Below are positions 1-7,191 of a DNA stretch of 9,180 bases, in pieces. The notes below the pieces were generated by a model. The model worked only from the letters and a program-made list of their open reading frames with translations, was not told the DNA's origin and made no database searches. The DNA lies in the NCBI GenBank assembly GCA_021828635.1, contig JAJZEJ010000867.1:1-9180 (forward strand), read 5' to 3'. Every line of letters begins with the position of its first letter. Position 1 is the first letter of the stretch. The position numbers were made by a program, and so were the translations under genes. This stretch comes from Chloroflexota bacterium (GTDB lineage Bacteria > Chloroflexota > Ktedonobacteria > Ktedonobacterales > Ktedonobacteraceae).

Positions 1-627
1 GGGGCTATCGCCGTACTCAATGTCATAGTACAGAGGATCGAGCCTGGCGCTATCTGGTGTTAGACCTTCTCTAGCGTAGGCATCCCAGCCTGCATCATCG
101 AGCATTTCTACTGCGCTGGCATTATTTAGATGGCTTGCCGGGTCAATGGCGGAGAAATGTACCATTGTTGTGAAGGTTTCTGGCTGGCGTTCTGGTATGG
201 ACGGTAGTGCAGCTTCTGGCTGTGGTGCGCTTGGTCCATCGGGTAGCCAGATGGATGCTGTGCGTTCTGGTAGACGTGTTGGGCGACCACGGGCGTCCAG
301 GTAGACCCAGAGAGTACGCGCTGAAATAAGTGGTTCGCCCTCTAGCTCGTCGGCACAGCGTGCCTCGTAGCCACGTTGTGCCGTAATGCGTGAAAATCCC
401 AGGCCAAAGGTTTTCAAGGTCAGGGGTGTATGCACTGGAATGGGCCTTGTGAAGGAGATAACGGTCCGTTTGACCACCCAGAAACCATCTCCGCCAAGCT
501 GTGCATTTTCAGCATCCATCGCCGCAATGTCTTGCATATAGCGTAAAAAGGCAGCTGGAGTCAAGATGCCATAACGGTTACACTCATCATAACGCACGAT
601 ATGATTATGACGAAATTCTCGTCGCAT
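1..627 (-). CDS. Acyl-ACP thioesterase-like double-hotdog protein (partial, C-terminus off left edge)
   Basis: I translated this from the minus strand: 209 codons are open from ATG at 627 to the window edge. The start is supported by AGGAG five bases upstream. The N-terminal half (about residues 5-130) begins VRYDECNRYGILTPAAFLRY, which is how the first hotdog fold of acyl-ACP and 4-hydroxybenzoyl-CoA-type thioesterases starts. A second hotdog begins near residue 150 and carries IDPASHLNNASAVEMLDDAGW (162-181), the counterpart of the family motif D-x-N-x-H-x-N-N. Proteins of this family hydrolyse acyl-ACP or acyl-CoA thioesters in the cytoplasm, releasing fatty acids. Oddity: the Asn two residues before the His is Ala here (A164), while D162, H166 and N168-N169 remain. 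It is transcribed divergently from the amine oxidase. The family call is fairly sure; acyl-ACP versus acyl-CoA preference is unknown. Confidence 0.82.
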   Translation of the reverse strand, partial: MRREFRHNHIVRYDECNRYGILTPAAFLRYMQDIAAMDAENAQLGGDGFWVVKRTVISFTRPIPVHTPLTLKTFGLGFSRITAQRGYEARCADELEGEPLISARTLWVYLDARGRPTRLPERTASIWLPDGPSAPQPEAALPSIPERQPETFTTMVHFSAIDPASHLNNASAVEMLDDAGWDAYAREGLTPDSARLDPLYYDIEYGDSP

Positions 628-756
628 AACTGCTCCTGTTCTTTTCTCTCCTTCGTATCATACAATAAGAGCAAAGATTGTGGCTACCTACTTGTGGAAA
701 TGTCTGATGTGACGCACGGGCGCGATAAATCGGCCCTACAGAGGGAGAGACAATAT
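628..756. promoter_or_regulatory. Divergent intergenic region with back-to-back candidate -10 boxes
   Basis: This 129-bp spacer separates the minus-strand thioesterase from the plus-strand amine oxidase. On the minus strand TATGAT (662 to 657) resembles a -10 box; TAGCCA lies 18 nt upstream as a weak -35. It would start transcription about 20-25 nt before ATG 627. On the plus strand TACAAT (661-666) is a candidate -10 with only a poor -35 (GTTCTT, 638-643), giving a leader of roughly 85 nt. The two boxes overlap by two bases, so both promoters could not be occupied at once if both are real. The weak -35 boxes make this a tentative call. Confidence 0.25.
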
Positions 757-2229
757 ATGCATGCATCCACTCAACATACTGTTCGGCGTATCGCTATTGT
801 GGGCGCGGGCATCGCTGGATTAAGTGCCGCCTTGACGTTGCAGGATGCCGGTATAATGTGCGATGTATACGAGGCATCAAATCGCATTGGTGGCCGTATG
901 CACTCCGATACGACTACCTGGGCCGATGGTATGGTGAGCGAATTATGTGGCGAGTTTATCGATAGCGACCACGAGATGTTATTACACCTGTGCGAGCGTT
1001 TTCATCTCAAAACCTTCAATCTGAGCGAGCAGCTTCCTGGGCAAACACAGCGTATCATGTATTTCTCTAATCGCTATTATCGTGCGCAGGAACTGGCCGA
1101 GGGCTTTGCGAAAATTGCACCCATTTTGCAACAACAGATGCGGGAAGCTGGTTTTCCTACAACATATAATCACTATACTGAGATGGGCTACCGTCTGGAC
1201 CATCTGAGCGTCTATGATTGGATTGAGCGGTACGTGGATGGTGGTCACATGACGCCGCTAGGTCGTATGCTAGATGGTGCCTGTCGTGGCTTCCTGGGCA
1301 TGGAGACGCGCCTGCAAAGTTCCCTCAATCTCCTCTATATGTTCGGTTCACCACCAGATGAGAAACATGAGAACGAGAAGAATAGTGCGCGTTCGGCTGG
1401 CCCATTGCAGGGTAGCTACAGAATCGTCGGCGGCAATCAGCGTCTCCCACTGGCTATTGCTCATAGTTTGCCCCCAGGATCGCTACACCTGAATCACGAA
1501 TTGGTCATCGTCAAACAACAAGAGAATAATACATTACTGCTGACATTCTCCACACCCGCCGGTTATCAGGATGTCATTTGCGATTCCGCGATTTTGGCTT
1601 TGCCATTCAGCACGTTGCGCCATGTAGATTATCAGCAGGCTGGTTTTGATGCGCGTAAGCAATCTGCTATTGAACAGCTTGGCTATGGCACAAATTCTAA
1701 ACTTACCTTGCAGTTCGACACGCCCTACTGGTATAAAAATGGTCCCTGGCCGCATGATAATAACGGCTTTATCATCACTGATCTGGATATTCAGGTATTG
1801 TGGGATACATCGCTCGGCCAGAGCGGTACCCACGCTCTCCTGGTCGATTATACCGGTGGTGCCACCGGCGCGTCTTATCAATCACGAGCGCCGTATACTA
1901 CTACTCATGATTCGGAACAAGTTCAACAGTACGCGCAACAGTGTTTGCAAGAATTGGAGCGTGTTTTGCCCGGTATTAGCGCCCATTATACAGGTATAGC
2001 AGCCTTGAGCTATCCCACTGGAGGCCCTTATCTGTGTGGCAGTTATTCCTGCTGGGCTGTTGGGCAATACACGCTCTTTGCTGGCTATGAAGGTATGCGC
2101 CAGGGAGCTATCCATTTTGCCGGTGAACATTGTTCCGTGCGCTGGCAAGGCTTTATGGAAGGTGCCGCCCGCGAGGGTATCCGCGCCGCGCAAGAGATCA
2201 TACGCGATTATACTGAAGCAAAACGATGA
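757..2229 (+). CDS. FAD-dependent amine oxidase (monoamine oxidase-like flavoprotein)
   Basis: The protein has 490 residues from ATG 757, preceded by GAGGGAGAGA (741-750). The frame stays open upstream to 601, but no convincing ribosome site is there and the extension would enter the divergent gene. The dinucleotide-binding site IAIVGAGIAGLS (residues 12-23) is followed by the ribose-binding E39 and the R43-I-G-G-R47 motif. GGNQRL (225-230), Lys315 in GTNSKLTLQF (a good candidate for the conserved flavin-proximal lysine), and the C-terminal FAGEHCS...GFMEGAAREG (454-474) complete the amine oxidase fold. Such enzymes oxidise amines to imines, reducing O2 to H2O2. No signal peptide or membrane segment is evident, so it is probably cytoplasmic. 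The substrate cannot be assigned (monoamine, polyamine, L-amino acid or a natural-product intermediate). It lies 11 nt upstream of a regulator gene and is probably cotranscribed with it. Confidence 0.9.
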   Translation: MHASTQHTVRRIAIVGAGIAGLSAALTLQDAGIMCDVYEASNRIGGRMHSDTTTWADGMVSELCGEFIDSDHEMLLHLCERFHLKTFNLSEQLPGQTQRIMYFSNRYYRAQELAEGFAKIAPILQQQMREAGFPTTYNHYTEMGYRLDHLSVYDWIERYVDGGHMTPLGRMLDGACRGFLGMETRLQSSLNLLYMFGSPPDEKHENEKNSARSAGPLQGSYRIVGGNQRLPLAIAHSLPPGSLHLNHELVIVKQQENNTLLLTFSTPAGYQDVICDSAILALPFSTLRHVDYQQAGFDARKQSAIEQLGYGTNSKLTLQFDTPYWYKNGPWPHDNNGFIITDLDIQVLWDTSLGQSGTHALLVDYTGGATGASYQSRAPYTTTHDSEQVQQYAQQCLQELERVLPGISAHYTGIAALSYPTGGPYLCGSYSCWAVGQYTLFAGYEGMRQGAIHFAGEHCSVRWQGFMEGAAREGIRAAQEIIRDYTEAKR

Positions 2230-2234
2230 GGAGG
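2229..2234 (+). promoter_or_regulatory. Shine-Dalgarno site that decides the GTG start of the regulator
   Basis: AGGAGG sits six bases before GTG 2241 and begins at the last base of the amine oxidase stop codon TGA (2227-2229). An in-frame ATG at 2226 overlaps that stop (ATGA) but has no comparable site upstream, and using it would bury this sequence inside the coding region. Position and strength favour GTG 2241, with termination of the upstream gene close enough for reinitiation. Confidence 0.7.
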
Positions 2235-2240
2235 CTCCAG

Positions 2241-5200
2241 GTGACTCCAACTCTTCGCATACGCCTGTTAGGTGATTTTCTGCTGATGTCAGGTGATGCT
2301 CCCGTGACAACCATCAATAGCCCCCGTTTACAATCCCTGCTGGCTTACCTCGTGCTGCACCGCAACGCACCTCAAGATCGCTCACACCTAGCTTTTCTCC
2401 TCTGGCCCGACTCGACTGAGGAACGGGCGTATGCCAGCCTGCGTAAACTGCTCTATCAATTACGCCAGGCTCTACCAGACATCGACCATTTTCTGCGCAT
2501 CGACAAACAGAGTCTTTACTGGCATCCAACGCCCGAAGCAACCTGGACGCTCGATATACAGCATATTGAGCAGGCATTTCTCCAGGCCGAGCAGGCGGAA
2601 CAGAGCCAGGATATGACTGCAATACGGCATGCACTTGAACAAGTGATGCGCCTTTATCGCGGCGCTTTACTCCCCAGTTGTTATGATGAATGGATTGTGT
2701 CTGAACGGGATTACTGGCAACAGCTATTTCTCAAAGCGGCGGAGCGTCTGCTTGCGCTCTTGGAAGAGGAACGTGATTATGATACGGCTATTCGCGTAGC
2801 TCAGCAGCTTCTACGTCAGGATGTCCTGCACGAGGCTACCTACCGTCAACTTATGCGCTTGCATGCTCTGCGCGGCGACCGCGCCGCAGCATTGCGTGTC
2901 TATCATACCTGTGCCACCGTGCTAGAACGCGAGTTGGCGACCGAACCAGGCGCGGCCACGCAGGCAACTTATGAAGCACTCATGCAGTCACATACCGACT
3001 CCGCAACATCGACGAGTCCTCTGCCTTCACGCAGCGCGGCACCGCCTTTGTTGGGCCGCAAAGGAGAGTGGCGGCAACTGCAAGATGCATGGCGTAAGGT
3101 TGCCAATGGGCGCTTCCATACCGTGCTGCTCACAGGCGAGGCGGGCATTGGCAAGACACGCCTGGCCGAAGAAATGGAGCTATGGGTCAGTCGGCAAGGC
3201 ATGACGACCGCGAGCGCACACTGTTATGCAACTCTGGAAGGGCTGGCCTACGTGCCTGTCACGGCCTGGTTGCGCTCAGATGCGTTACAAACATCCCTCT
3301 TAACCCTTGATGCGCTCTGGCTTACAGAGATTGCGCGACTGCTACCGGAACTGTTTATCACGCACCCAAAACTGCCGCGCCCTGCTCCTATGAGCGAGGG
3401 ATGGCAACGTCAGCATTTCTTCGAGGCACTCGCTCGTGTAGTACTGAATGCACGTCAACCACTTTTACTGCTACTCGATGATCTACAATGGTGCGATAAC
3501 GAAACATTGCAGTGGTTGTATTATCTGGGCCGCTTCTCACCGCAGATACGCTTCCTATTAATTGGAACAATGCGTGCCGGAGAAACCCTATCTGATCCTC
3601 TGCTAGCCTGGTTGGCAACCCTGCAACGCGACGGTCTGGTGACGGAAATTCCACTTGTGCCGCTGACAGCCAACGAAACAACCTCCCTGGCCGAACATAT
3701 TCTGGGCCACCAACTTGATGCAAACGTGAGCAAAACGTTGTATTCCGAGACGGAGGGCAATCCGCTTTTTGTGGTGGAGATGGCGCGTACTACCACCCTG
3801 GAACACCGTGAAAAACTATCATCCACTCCCAAAATGCTAATCACATCATCGGCCTCGATGCTGCCACCTGCCGTGCAGACCGTGCTTGCCGCACGACTTG
3901 CACAACTTTCTCCGCTAGCCCACGAAGTAGCGAATGTGGCCGCCGTCATCGGACGGGCCTTTACGTTTTCTGTGCTGCTGCAAGCTTGTGGGCAGAGCGA
4001 AGATAACGTAGTGCGTGGACTGGATGAATTATGGCAACGGCGTATTGTACGCGAACAGGGCGCGGGAACGGCTGATAGCTATGATTTTAGCCACGACAAG
4101 TTGCGCGAGCAGGTTTATCTTTCCATGAGTTCTGCCCATCGCCGCCTGCTGCATCGTCACATAGCGGAGGCCATTGAAGTGGTACACGGCAGAGACCTGG
4201 ATACCGTCAGTGGACAGATTGCCACCCATTATGAACATGCGGGACGGGCCGAGAAGGCTATGCTTTATTACAAGCAAGCGGGAGAAGCTGCTTCTCGTAT
4301 CTATGCCAACCTGGAAGCTATTCGCTCCTTTGAACGAGCGATAGCCCTGCTCGAAGCACGCCCATCCGAACATGGAAAGCAGGATTTAGCATGGGAGGCT
4401 GTTGCACAGGTATATGAGGATTTTGGCGATGTTTTGCAGGCAACTGGGCGTTATGAGAAGGCTCGACAATCCTATCAGCATGCAATGACTATTGTGCCAT
4501 CGGCTGCATATCTCTGGCAGGCGCGTTTGCGACGTAAAATAGCCAGTGTCTGGAATCAGGTCTCGCCTAATCCGCACGATATCTGTCATAGCAATGCCCG
4601 ACAGGCGCTACAAGAGGCGGAGCAAATTTTGACGAGCGTAGTAGGACCATTAGATGAAGCATGGAGTAATGAATGGATAGAGCTTCAATTCGCTCAGATA
4701 TGGCCGATGCGCGGCTCTGTAGACGACATGATGGCAGCTATCGAAAGGGCCAAACCTGCCGTAGAGCAATATGGTACTCCAGAGCAGCGCAAACTTCTTT
4801 CACTCGCAAAGGCAATGTGCGATTCTGTGCGTAATCGCTACGTGGTCTCAGAACACACAATCTTTGTCTTGCGCACTGCATTGACAGAGTTGCAGCAGAA
4901 GGGTGATCAGCATCAGCTAGCGGTTATCCACTTTGCGCTTGGAACGACCCTCTTATGGGCTGGTCAGCTTGATGAGGCGGAGAAACTGCTAAAAAAAGCT
5001 TTGCAGATGGCCGAGAACATGCGTATCGCCTGGTTGCAAGCTCGCTGTCTGACATTTTTGCCATTTGTTTTCAGGCAACGTGGACAGGTAGAGCAGGTAC
5101 GGAACATGCTTACGCAAGCTGAAGCTATTGGAATAGTACAGAATAATAATATTCTCATCGCTCATCATGCCTGGGTCGCCTGGCGCGATGGCAATCTACT

Positions 5201-5501
5201 TGAGGCTGAGATGGCTGCTAAGCGTTCAATGGAGCAAGGGCAACGTCAGCAAGTAGATAATAATCCCTTTCAATGGGCGGCATTGTGGCTTCTACTTGCT
5301 GTGATGCTGGTCCAGGAGAAGATGAGCGAAGCTATCAACAATGTGCGTCTGTTGCTCGATCCCACGCTGCAACCTCCGTCAGAGCAGTTGCGAACGCGGC
5401 TGGAAGCGGCCCTGCAAGCCTGGGATGCTGGTCAGCAACAAGAGGCACAGATGCTTTTACAACAAACCGTGCCTCTTGCAGAAAACATGGGTTATCTGTA
5501 G
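2241..5501 (+). CDS. BTAD-family transcriptional regulator with AAA/NACHT-like ATPase and TPR repeats
   Basis: From GTG 2241 the protein has 1,086 residues; ATG 2226 would add five. Domains in order: a winged-helix DNA-binding domain of OmpR/SARP type (about 4-95, beginning LRIRLLGDF); a bacterial transcriptional activation domain, BTAD (about 103-250, with YRGALLPSCYDEWIVSERDYW and a helical TPR-like end); a P-loop ATPase with Walker A GEAGIGKT (299-306) and Walker B LLLLLDDLQW (D413, D414); and a long helical TPR-rich C-terminus from about residue 655 to the end. This is the AfsR/SARP-STAND layout, in which ATP-driven oligomerisation switches the N-terminal DNA-binding domain on. No C-terminal LuxR-type helix-turn-helix is seen, which separates it from MalT-like proteins. 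It follows the amine oxidase by 11 nt, so it probably senses a state linked to that enzyme's pathway. The inducer and target promoters are unknown. Confidence 0.9.
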   Translation: MTPTLRIRLLGDFLLMSGDAPVTTINSPRLQSLLAYLVLHRNAPQDRSHLAFLLWPDSTEERAYASLRKLLYQLRQALPDIDHFLRIDKQSLYWHPTPEATWTLDIQHIEQAFLQAEQAEQSQDMTAIRHALEQVMRLYRGALLPSCYDEWIVSERDYWQQLFLKAAERLLALLEEERDYDTAIRVAQQLLRQDVLHEATYRQLMRLHALRGDRAAALRVYHTCATVLERELATEPGAATQATYEALMQSHTDSATSTSPLPSRSAAPPLLGRKGEWRQLQDAWRKVANGRFHTVLLTGEAGIGKTRLAEEMELWVSRQGMTTASAHCYATLEGLAYVPVTAWLRSDALQTSLLTLDALWLTEIARLLPELFITHPKLPRPAPMSEGWQRQHFFEALARVVLNARQPLLLLLDDLQWCDNETLQWLYYLGRFSPQIRFLLIGTMRAGETLSDPLLAWLATLQRDGLVTEIPLVPLTANETTSLAEHILGHQLDANVSKTLYSETEGNPLFVVEMARTTTLEHREKLSSTPKMLITSSASMLPPAVQTVLAARLAQLSPLAHEVANVAAVIGRAFTFSVLLQACGQSEDNVVRGLDELWQRRIVREQGAGTADSYDFSHDKLREQVYLSMSSAHRRLLHRHIAEAIEVVHGRDLDTVSGQIATHYEHAGRAEKAMLYYKQAGEAASRIYANLEAIRSFERAIALLEARPSEHGKQDLAWEAVAQVYEDFGDVLQATGRYEKARQSYQHAMTIVPSAAYLWQARLRRKIASVWNQVSPNPHDICHSNARQALQEAEQILTSVVGPLDEAWSNEWIELQFAQIWPMRGSVDDMMAAIERAKPAVEQYGTPEQRKLLSLAKAMCDSVRNRYVVSEHTIFVLRTALTELQQKGDQHQLAVIHFALGTTLLWAGQLDEAEKLLKKALQMAENMRIAWLQARCLTFLPFVFRQRGQVEQVRNMLTQAEAIGIVQNNNILIAHHAWVAWRDGNLLEAEMAAKRSMEQGQRQQVDNNPFQWAALWLLLAVMLVQEKMSEAINNVRLLLDPTLQPPSEQLRTRLEAALQAWDAGQQQEAQMLLQQTVPLAENMGYL

Positions 5502-5568
5502 TATACTGTTATTGCTGTGGTTCTTGCTCAACAGCTAACTCTGCCAACATTGTGTGTAAAAGAGGCAC
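5439..5568. repeat. 9-nt sequence present three times, two direct and one inverted, at the convergent gene ends
   Basis: AAGAGGCAC occurs at 5440-5448 and 5560-5568, and its complement GTGCCTCTT at 5469-5477. The first pair extends to a perfect 10-bp inverted repeat (5439-5448 with 5469-5478, loop 20 nt) inside the last codons of the regulator gene. The central copy could pair with either outer copy, so two mutually exclusive hairpins are possible around the convergent stops at 5501 and 5509. No T-run follows on either strand, so this is not a standard terminator. It may be coincidence. Confidence 0.35.
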
Positions 5569-5718
5569 CAGGGCCATCCACTCGCGGAAGTAGCGTACCT
5601 CTCCACTGGTGAGCAATTGGACTCTGCCACGCCACTCGCTCTGGCCGCTCCTGATCTCTTCCTCCCAGACACGAATTGTGAATAGATGAGAACGAGAGTG
5701 CTGATGTGTTGTGTGCAT
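5509..5718 (-). CDS. Small conserved-looking protein of unknown function, 69 residues
   Basis: ATG 5718 is preceded by GAGAGGGA with an eight-base spacer, a good ribosome site. The protein has an N-terminal FTIRVWEEE stretch, then SEWRGRVQLLTSGEVRYFREW (28-48), then a short hydrophobic helix (VPLLHTMLAEL). From memory, short proteins with this W-R-G-x-V...S-G-E-x-x-Y-F pattern recur in Ktedonobacteria and other Chloroflexota; I cannot name a characterised member. There is no signal peptide or clear membrane segment, so it is presumably cytosolic and mostly beta followed by a helix. It starts 19 nt after the stop of the CPBP protease gene on the same strand, so cotranscription is likely. Its stop is only 7 nt from that of the convergent regulator gene. 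Competing frames on the other strand lack a ribosome site and family-like sequence. Confidence 0.65.
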   Translation of the reverse strand: MHTTHQHSRSHLFTIRVWEEEIRSGQSEWRGRVQLLTSGEVRYFREWMALVPLLHTMLAELAVEQEPQQ

Positions 5719-5737
5719 CTTGATGTCCCTCTCAGTA

Positions 5738-6571
5738 TTAGATTGTCTTAACCTGTGTCATCTGTCGCACGAAGTGTTTGCCATACACGATGATGACAAG
5801 AGTGGCAACAATCCATAAAGCAACGGCATAAGCTGCGTACCACAATGTCTCGTTGGCTGGCGATATGGGCGCGGGACTGAATATCACCAAGCTAGCTGTC
5901 AAGCTTGCGTGCATCAATTGGGCCAGTAAGACACTTTTTGTGTTTGAGTAGACCCAGCCAATGAGGACTCTGATTGCCATTAAGATTGCGGCAAAGCTGA
6001 GAAAAAAGGCTAGCCAGTATATACCGTGAGGACCAGCTGCCCCCAGTTGGTCAACGACAGCCATATGCCACAATCCCCATAATCCTCCGAGGATAATACT
6101 GGCGGTCAGAGCGTTATACTGCAAGCGCAACTTGGGGAAAGCATAGCCAGTCCAGCCGGTCTCCTCGAAAAATCCTGCAACCAGACCAAATGCGAGACCA
6201 TCCAGATGAAAGTCTGGGCTAAAAAGCGGCGTAGCGACGGTTTTCAGTGTCAGTAGCACGACCAGTAGCACGCAAGGAGGAGTGAGTAGCACTGCTGCAT
6301 ACCAACTTGCACCGACTCGCCAGTGACCCATACGTGCGAAAAGGTCTCTCAGGCCACGCTTTCCATCGACAACCCTGGTCAGAATAATACCTGCCAGGAA
6401 AACTCCAAGCTCCATGACCGGAAACAGAAGCAGCGCGTCCAGCGGTTGTATAGCTTCACCACGTAGCAGCCTGGGTAGCATCACTGTGAGGAAGCCAACA
6501 AAGGGAATGAGAAATGCAATGCCAAAGTAAGTCGTAGTAGGATGGCGCTGTATAAAAGCCTTGAGGTTCAT
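5738..6571 (-). CDS. CPBP-family intramembrane metalloprotease (CAAX-protease-like)
   Basis: 277 residues from ATG 6571, with AAGGA eight bases upstream. About seven to eight hydrophobic segments make it an integral membrane protein. The family's motifs are visible: motif 1 FFEETGWTGYAFPKL (E136, E137), motif 2 GLWGLWHM (H169) and motif 3 LLAQLMHAS (H221). In the Rce1/CPBP family the glutamates and histidines form the membrane-embedded active site; members process prenylated proteins, mature or give immunity to bacteriocins, or act in membrane-stress signalling. Oddity: motif 1 is usually EExxxR, and here the Arg position is Thr (T141), giving EETGWTG. I recall this variant in other Chloroflexota proteins, so it need not mean loss of activity. 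The gene precedes the 69-residue protein by 19 nt and lies downstream of two small membrane-protein genes. No substrate gene is recognisable nearby. Confidence 0.88.
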   Translation of the reverse strand: MNLKAFIQRHPTTTYFGIAFLIPFVGFLTVMLPRLLRGEAIQPLDALLLFPVMELGVFLAGIILTRVVDGKRGLRDLFARMGHWRVGASWYAAVLLTPPCVLLVVLLTLKTVATPLFSPDFHLDGLAFGLVAGFFEETGWTGYAFPKLRLQYNALTASIILGGLWGLWHMAVVDQLGAAGPHGIYWLAFFLSFAAILMAIRVLIGWVYSNTKSVLLAQLMHASLTASLVIFSPAPISPANETLWYAAYAVALWIVATLVIIVYGKHFVRQMTQVKTI

Positions 6572-6627
6572 ATGTCCGGTCCTTTCTATATTCGTATAAT
6601 TGTCAATATTCTTTGATAGGCGGCCAC
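6572..6627 (-). promoter_or_regulatory. AT-rich leader of the CPBP gene, promoter not resolved
   Basis: This 56-bp stretch between the inverted repeat and the protease start is AT-rich and contains a perfect TTGACA hexamer on the minus strand (6606 to 6601). The position 17 nt downstream reads AGGACC, part of the ribosome-site region, so it does not form a standard promoter. TATACG (6598 to 6593) could be a -10 but has no matching -35. The protease may therefore be read through from 7647, or start here from a promoter I cannot define. Confidence 0.2.
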
Positions 6628-6706
6628 GACACCCACAAGGGATGTTGCTACATGAAGCCCCACCTCAGTGGCACGATAAGATGTAGCAACATCCCTTGTG
6701 GGTGTC
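6628..6706. repeat. 79-bp paired-palindrome element: perfect 26-bp inverted arms around a 27-nt loop
   Basis: The left arm 6628-6653 (starting GACACCCACAAGGGATG) is the exact reverse complement of the right arm 6681-6706. Each arm is itself an imperfect palindrome: ACACCC (6629-6634), loop ACAA, then GGG-A-TGT (6639-6645) with one bulged A. The loop contains a small CCAC-CTCA-GTGG hairpin (6660-6671). On the minus strand the element starts 5 nt after the stop of the upstream membrane-protein gene. The sequence after the second arm (GTGGCCGCC) is GC-rich with no T-run, which speaks against a simple intrinsic terminator. No target-site duplication is apparent. It most resembles a REP/BIME-like or MITE-like intergenic repeat; I recall similar strings in Ktedonobacter genomes but cannot confirm that here. 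Confidence 0.85.
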
Positions 6707-6711
6707 TGGTT

Positions 6712-7170
6712 TCACTCGGCGGCGCTGGTTGCTGTATGACTACGCCCTATTGGCAGTAGCATCGTCAACCAGACAATAGCGCCTAGCCCTACCATAATGG
6801 TTGGTACCCAGTCCGCGAGAGTTTTGACGCCGACAGCGTTGGGATCAGGGTTGTTCTGCCCCAGGATAATCAGGACAATGAGGGCGATGAGCGTAATCAC
6901 CGAGAAGATGTGCAGACCGATAATCCAGCCCCGTTGCGATCCCTCTACTTGAGCAGGAGCGCGAAAAAAGCCAATACTCAAGATCAACAGAATGACGATA
7001 GAAATGCAGTGCAGGAGAAAATTCCACAATGGTGCATTCGATGGCGTGAAATTACCGCCAACCCAGCCCCAACCGGCGGCCAGAAGCACAATGCCTGCGA
7101 TCTGTTGTATGCTTGCGCGTGTTGTTGTTATCATTGGATTTGCCATACCTTTTTTGCTTGCGATATTCAT
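6712..7170 (-). CDS. Small four-helix membrane protein of unknown function
   Basis: 152 residues if started at ATG 7170. Four hydrophobic segments are predicted by eye at about 22-40, 48-69, 82-104 and 120-141, so the protein should cross the membrane four times with a polar loop NNPDPNAVGVKT between helices 3 and 4. I do not recognise the family. The start is uncertain: ATG 7170, 7146 and 7134 are all in frame and none has a well-placed ribosome site; AAAAAAGG lies near 7150, too close to 7146 and rather far from 7134. The gene follows the neighbouring membrane-protein gene by 21 nt on the same strand and is followed within 5 nt by the 79-bp inverted repeat. Confidence 0.7.
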   Translation of the reverse strand: MNIASKKGMANPMITTTRASIQQIAGIVLLAAGWGWVGGNFTPSNAPLWNFLLHCISIVILLILSIGFFRAPAQVEGSQRGWIIGLHIFSVITLIALIVLIILGQNNPDPNAVGVKTLADWVPTIMVGLGAIVWLTMLLPIGRSHTATSAAE

Positions 7171-7191
7171 CTGAGATGGTGAAACTATTAT

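Noticed and set aside
601..756. Upstream extension of the amine oxidase to ATG 601 or 700
   Set aside because: No good ribosome site precedes either codon, the extension has no family similarity, and from 601 it overlaps the start of the divergent thioesterase. ATG 757 has GAGGGAGAGA correctly placed.
2226..2240. ATG 2226 as start of the regulator, overlapping the oxidase stop
   Set aside because: The AGGAGG site lies after it and points to GTG 2241; the five added residues are just the translated ribosome site.
1882..2310. 142-residue minus-strand frame, and the similar one at 3521-3949
   Set aside because: Both lie wholly or largely inside convincing plus-strand genes, and their translations show no domain-like pattern.
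2241..5501. MalT/LuxR-type regulator call
   Set aside because: The DNA-binding domain is N-terminal and followed by BTAD; no C-terminal LuxR helix-turn-helix is visible before the stop.
6601..6606. TTGACA on the minus strand as the -35 of a CPBP promoter
   Set aside because: At 16-18 nt downstream there is no -10-like sequence; that region is the ribosome site.
6628..6706. Intrinsic terminator reading of the 79-bp inverted repeat
   Set aside because: Neither arm is followed by a T-run on the relevant strand and the 27-nt loop is long; it may still affect transcript ends, but the evidence favours a repeat element.
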